Shown: positions 59,812 through 64,000 of the stretch, in pieces
How the letters are laid out: each line of letters starts with the position of its first letter
How positions within the stretch are numbered: position 1 is the first letter of the stretch
DNA from: Rotaria macrura
Taxonomy: Eukaryota > Rotifera > Eurotatoria > Philodinida > Philodinidae
Reading direction: 5' to 3'
NCBI GenBank assembly: GCA_900239685.1
Contig: OENT01000612.1
Span: forward strand, 6,524-70,523
DNA: 64,000 nt
Translations under genes and position numbers: made by a program
The notes under the pieces: generated by a model
Seen by the model: only the letters and a program-made list of their open reading frames with translations
Databases searched by the model: none
What the model was told of the DNA's origin: nothing

Positions 59812-62569
59812 ATGACCTCATCATTGGTTCATAGTATTTGTCGACATGTTCCATATCATGTGATTTTATTTACTCAAGCAATAATTCATCGAACAGCAGC
59901 TACCGCACCATCTCCGGTGAAACCTGGCTCATTAAAAACTGAGTCAAAAATACAATCAAAAGAAAGTAAAGAATATGAAACGATAAAAACATCACGTCTT
60001 CAATCAATATCCTCAGTTAAAGAAAAATCTAGTCAAACAGATAAAAGAACACGAACAACAGATTCATTTGTTATAAATTTATTTCGTGGTCAATTTTATC
60101 CACATGAAGTATTTCCATATCCGAATGTACTTAGTCAAGAACAAAAAAATAATGTTAAAAAAATTGTTGCACCTCTACGGAAATTTTTCGAAGAAAAAAA
60201 TGATCCAGGAAAAAATGATCTGACTGAAAAAGTAATTTGCCGCTCTGAACAAAAGACACGTGTTTGTTTTTTTCGTCTCATGTTTTATTACAGATTCCAG
60301 ATAATGTTATGAATGGTTTGAAAGAACAAGGCATATTCGGTATTCAAGTTCCAACTGAATATGGTGGTCTTGGTTTATCAAATACACAGGCTGCATGTCT
60401 TTTTGAAGTTATGAGTGCTCATGATCTTAGTATTTCAATTTGTGTCGGTACACATCTATCAATTGGTTTCAAAGGTATACTTCTATTTGGTAGTCCTGCT
60501 CAAAAACAAAAGTATCTACCAAAATTAGCATCGGGTGACAATCTAGCAGCATTTGCACTTACAGAACCAGCAGGTAAAACAAAATTTTATGTCTGAAGCT
60601 CTCCTCAATATTTGTAGTCAGACATTCGTCTTTGGCAAATAACTCTATGTTGAAACCAATATCGTTTTGATCAGGAAGATCTATGATAACGTACTGTAAC
60701 TCATCGAAGACTAGAAAATATTTCAAAATGAATTAAATTTTGAAAATAATGTTATTCGGATCGAATAACATTTATGATGCAATGGTTACTTTCTAGAAAA
60801 AAAGTACCCTTATAAGCGTCCCCAAGAGCAAGAAATGGGTTTCCGAGAATACTTTTGCGTCTTTTGAGAGTGATAAATCCCTTAGTCAAAGATTGAATTT
60901 GAATAATTCTTCAAAAAATATAGTAAACTGGTACATAGGCGTAGATCTTAAGAAGTTTGAGTAAAGATTTGGAAAAAATTTTCGTCTATACAGAAGTAAA
61001 TTTTGAAATATGTTTCAGTTCTTTACGAATTGCATCGTACATATTCTTGATGAAAGGGGATATTGGGAATAAATTTTTTTAAACGTAGATGTAGACCGTC
61101 GAGCTCTATAGGATTAAGATATATTTTGATCAATTTGAAAGAACCCCCTTTGTTTTTCTACTATAAACCTTTTAGAACGGATCTCAATTGTGAATGATCT
61201 GAAGTTATTATATATTAATCGAGTCATGCCAGATTTTACATTTGCTGGTACATATCTGATGTGTAGGAATCATAGAAACTCCATGTGTAATCTATTGAAT
61301 TCCTATAAAGAATTCTAGCAAGATGAAAATTCGAACTTTATAAGTAATTTCAAACAAATGCAAAAATGAAACTTGCTGCTACAGATTTTAAATATAAAAT
61401 ATAGTAGATGACGGTCTTGAAACTAAAAAGAATTTGAAAGTCAAATTCGAAGATTCAAAAAAGTAAAGATTCATTCAAATTTGTTTCTTTTTTTCTGATG
61501 ATGACATAAATAGGTTGTGTCCAGGAGCCGTTGAATTTCGTTAATCCTTTCAAAGGATTTTTAATCACTGTCCGAATTCTAGAGTTGTAGCGCGAATTCG
61601 AAGAAAGATTCCATGTTGTTTTTATTCGAGTAGAAAAAGTTTGTTTCACTTCTATAGCTACTTCGAATAGACTAAGTTTGTGACCAACTCAAATGAGATG
61701 ATCGTACCTATTCAAGATTCAAAAATCAAGTTAAGCTATTAAGGATATTTTAATTGCAATGACTTTTCAAGACATACCTTCATTCTGTAAGCTAAATCAT
61801 TGAGTAAAGTGGTTTTTATAGTTGTGCAACGAAAAAACACTAATCTCAATGTATTTTATAATGCTCTATTCGTCTCTAGACTGTGTACAAAGCTCGAGAC
61901 AAGGAGGAAAAAGTAAACTACTGGTTCCAGTTCTAAAGTAATCGTGAATTTCAAGAAAGCACAATCTTGTGACAATCGTCAGCAAGCTTGAAAAAAATGT
62001 TCCCGATACATACTGAGTCCATTGATGACGAGCAATTATTAGACGTTTCCATGAAGATTTACTCAATTTATGATTATTTTCTTAGTCGGTTTTGATGTTA
62101 CTTCGATAAAAACAAAAGCTGAACTATCATCCGATGGTCGATATTATATATTGAATGGTACGAAAAGTTGGATATCGAATGGTGGTATTGCTGAAATATT
62201 CACTGTATTTGCACAAGTGTCAACGATTGATGATCAAACCGGTCAAAAACAAAATAAAATGACAGCATTTATCGTGGAGAGAAATTTCGGTGGTCTAAAA
62301 CATGGACGACAAGATAAAAAGATGGGTATTAATGCATCGAATATAGCACAAATTTATTTTGAAGATTGTAAAGTTCCTGTAGAAAATGTACTTGGTGACG
62401 TTGGCAATGGTGTCGAAGTAAGACAAGAATAAAATAAAAACTAAACAAATGATAATGATTAGTTCGATTTAATAATTTAAAGATCGCTGTAAATATTTTG
62501 AATAATGGAAGATTTGGTATGGTGTCAGGTTTATCTGGAACGATGAAAATGGCTATTCAAAAATCAATT
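59812..62569 (+). CDS. ACADVL: Very-long-chain acyl-CoA dehydrogenase (partial, runs off the right side)
   Basis: FAD enzyme of the mitochondrial inner membrane that catalyses the first step of beta-oxidation on C14-C20 acyl-CoAs. Four exons visible: 59812-60231, 60294-60573, 62086-62417, 62483-62569 (373 residues, in frame). The N-terminus is basic and Arg-rich, fitting a mitochondrial presequence. Family motifs: [104 protein letters not shown] and ILNNGRFGM. Odd point: the FAD/substrate motif usually TEPxxGSD reads TEPAGVGFD at the exon 2/3 junction, one residue longer and with Phe for Ser. Intron 2 is 1,512 bp. The catalytic Glu and the C-terminal membrane-binding part would lie in exons after 62570, not recognised before the window end. 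Confidence 0.94.
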
Positions 62570-64000
62570 GTAAGTATTTTGTTTTTACGAAGTATATATA
62601 TATATATATATCCATAGGAATCTCATTCATGTACCTGGAAAAACTAAGCTTACAAAACATAAATATTCAAATTAGAATACGTTCGATTGGAGATATAGTT
62701 GATTTCTAATGGTCGATGAAAAAATGACTGCACTAATGTTTGTCTATGTTTCATCAGGAAAAACAACTATTCAGAATCTAGATTGTGAAAGGCCTTTGTA
62801 AATATGTGTTCAAAGCTTTTTTTGTCATGAATTACGTTCGAGAAAAAAGTTCATCGGACTGGGTAGAGACCAGACTTTCACTTGTTCAAGATTTGAGAAA
62901 ATCTTCTCTTTTGTCTCAAGCAGCTGGTTACACACAGTCATATATTGGAAATTGTAGTGACGTCAAAGACTGTTTAAGTAAATTGATAATCCCGTCGTAA
63001 AGATGAAATCAAGGCAGATAATCAGTTTTTGTTTCTCGGTCTGATCTAATTACACTTTTCTAGTACTTTGGTATACAAAAATTTAGATTATTCTTTCTGA
63101 GTTTTTTTTTAATCAAGACCTTACCGGAAACAATTCTCAACCGATTTGAGAGTGATTTGCAACCGAACTGATTATATTGTTTCCTTACCGGTTCCAATCC
63201 TGTAACAAAAACATATTCGATCGACATGAATATATATCTTATAAAAAAAAATCAAAATAACTTTGGTACAAGAAACTGACTTTCTAATATTTTTCGATTC
63301 TGCTACTGTAACGTTTCATTGATCTTTTTCTTTCATTATGTTTGTCATCTAATTCTCTACAAAGTCGATTAGAACACATTTCAATACTGATGCAGCTATA
63401 TGAAATTGTGAGAATATTTTTGAACTGTTGAAAAATTTCAGAGATTTCAGTGACGTCATTAATGGTGAAGAATACTACCGATATCAATATTCCACAGTCT
63501 TCATACTTCCTTGATGTAGTGAGAAAGAATGAACTAGTGCAAAACGAATATTAGTGTAAAAAATGATAAATACTGCGCAATTAAATTTTTTCAACACTAT
63601 CTTAAACAATTTCATGATATTTTTTGTTACCGTTCGTACATAATTAAACAGAGAATTGAATGAAATAAGAATCAAGAAAATGTGATCAAATGAATAGAAA
63701 ACAAAAAAAAAGAATAAAATAATAAGAAGTATTTTTTTCTTTTACAGATTATATTTTCATGCTGCCGAAAGATATTTGTCCAATAGAACCTGTCGAGTAG
63801 AAAAACATTTATCTTGCTCGAATTCAAACTTTTTTGTACCTGATCTCAAGTCGATTGTTCTAGCCATCGGATACTATCGGAAATCGCTGGAACGTGGAAG
63901 CAATATTGGAAGCAGAAACTTTCAGGATGATTTCCGATCAAATTACTCCTTCCAGTTTTTCATCGATTTTCTATGTTTGCTTGAGGAAACAGATCCATAC
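62570..64000 (+). other. Probable VLCAD intron 4 and right edge
   Basis: Begins with the donor GTAAGTATTTTG. No further acyl-CoA dehydrogenase exon (expected to start near a DHATNRTQFG-like motif) was recognised up to 64000. There is a (TA)n run at 62598-62611. ACCGGAAACAAT at about 63124 has an inverted partner near 63180-63197. Confidence 0.5.

Overview
The window is from a nuclear eukaryotic genome, almost certainly an animal and most likely a bdelloid rotifer. The evidence is AT-rich DNA, spliced genes with many introns of about 50-80 bp beside a few kilobase-size ones, clear animal genes (a golgin-245-like golgin, WDR4, very-long-chain acyl-CoA dehydrogenase), and genes of the kind bdelloids carry as accessory or acquired material (a fungal/amoebal/bacterial-style reducing polyketide synthase, a GT32 glycosyltransferase, a LicD/fukutin-like protein). 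The phylum is inferred; animal origin is firm.

Layout. 1-880: a C/G-homopolymer-bounded foldback repeat. 3.2-16.3 kb (minus): a highly reducing type I polyketide synthase in four exons, KS-AT-DH-MT-psiKR-ER, reading cleanly across three introns and stopping before the expected catalytic KR and ACP. 16.3-23.2 kb: gene-poor, with an assembly gap at 18,916-19,261 and a long inverted repeat. 23.2-44.4 kb: an accessory, repeat-dense region holding a possible small membrane protein, the C-terminal half of a GT32 glycosyltransferase, a LicD-like gene, a degenerate tRNA-like sequence, a Helitron-like element, many foldback/MITE elements, two satellite arrays whose units carry splice-site-like ends, and a small secreted Gly-rich peptide precursor. 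45.2-64.0 kb: a conserved block of ordinary genes: golgin (minus, 18 exons), a C2H2 zinc-finger gene (plus, divergent from the golgin), WDR4 (plus) and the 5' part of the VLCAD gene (plus, running off the right edge).

How genes relate. The right-hand block is housekeeping: trans-Golgi tethering, tRNA m7G46 methylation and mitochondrial fatty-acid oxidation. The GT32 and LicD-like genes both point to glycan/glycolipid modification in the secretory pathway. The PKS stands alone, with no visible tailoring or phosphopantetheinyl transferase gene beside it.

Most unusual features: (1) a 71-bp satellite (about 36.5-38.6 kb) in which every unit resembles a 24-nt microexon plus a 47-nt GT...AG intron on the minus strand, with a related decayed array at 25.65-26.47 kb; (2) a set of short foldback elements that share a CCCAGGTCGA-type end but whose interiors are each filled with a different short, often palindromic word; (3) the PKS truncated between the two halves of its KR; (4) the peptide precursor ending in RFGK. 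All intron models were made by eye: they preserve reading frame throughout, but no transcript evidence was available.
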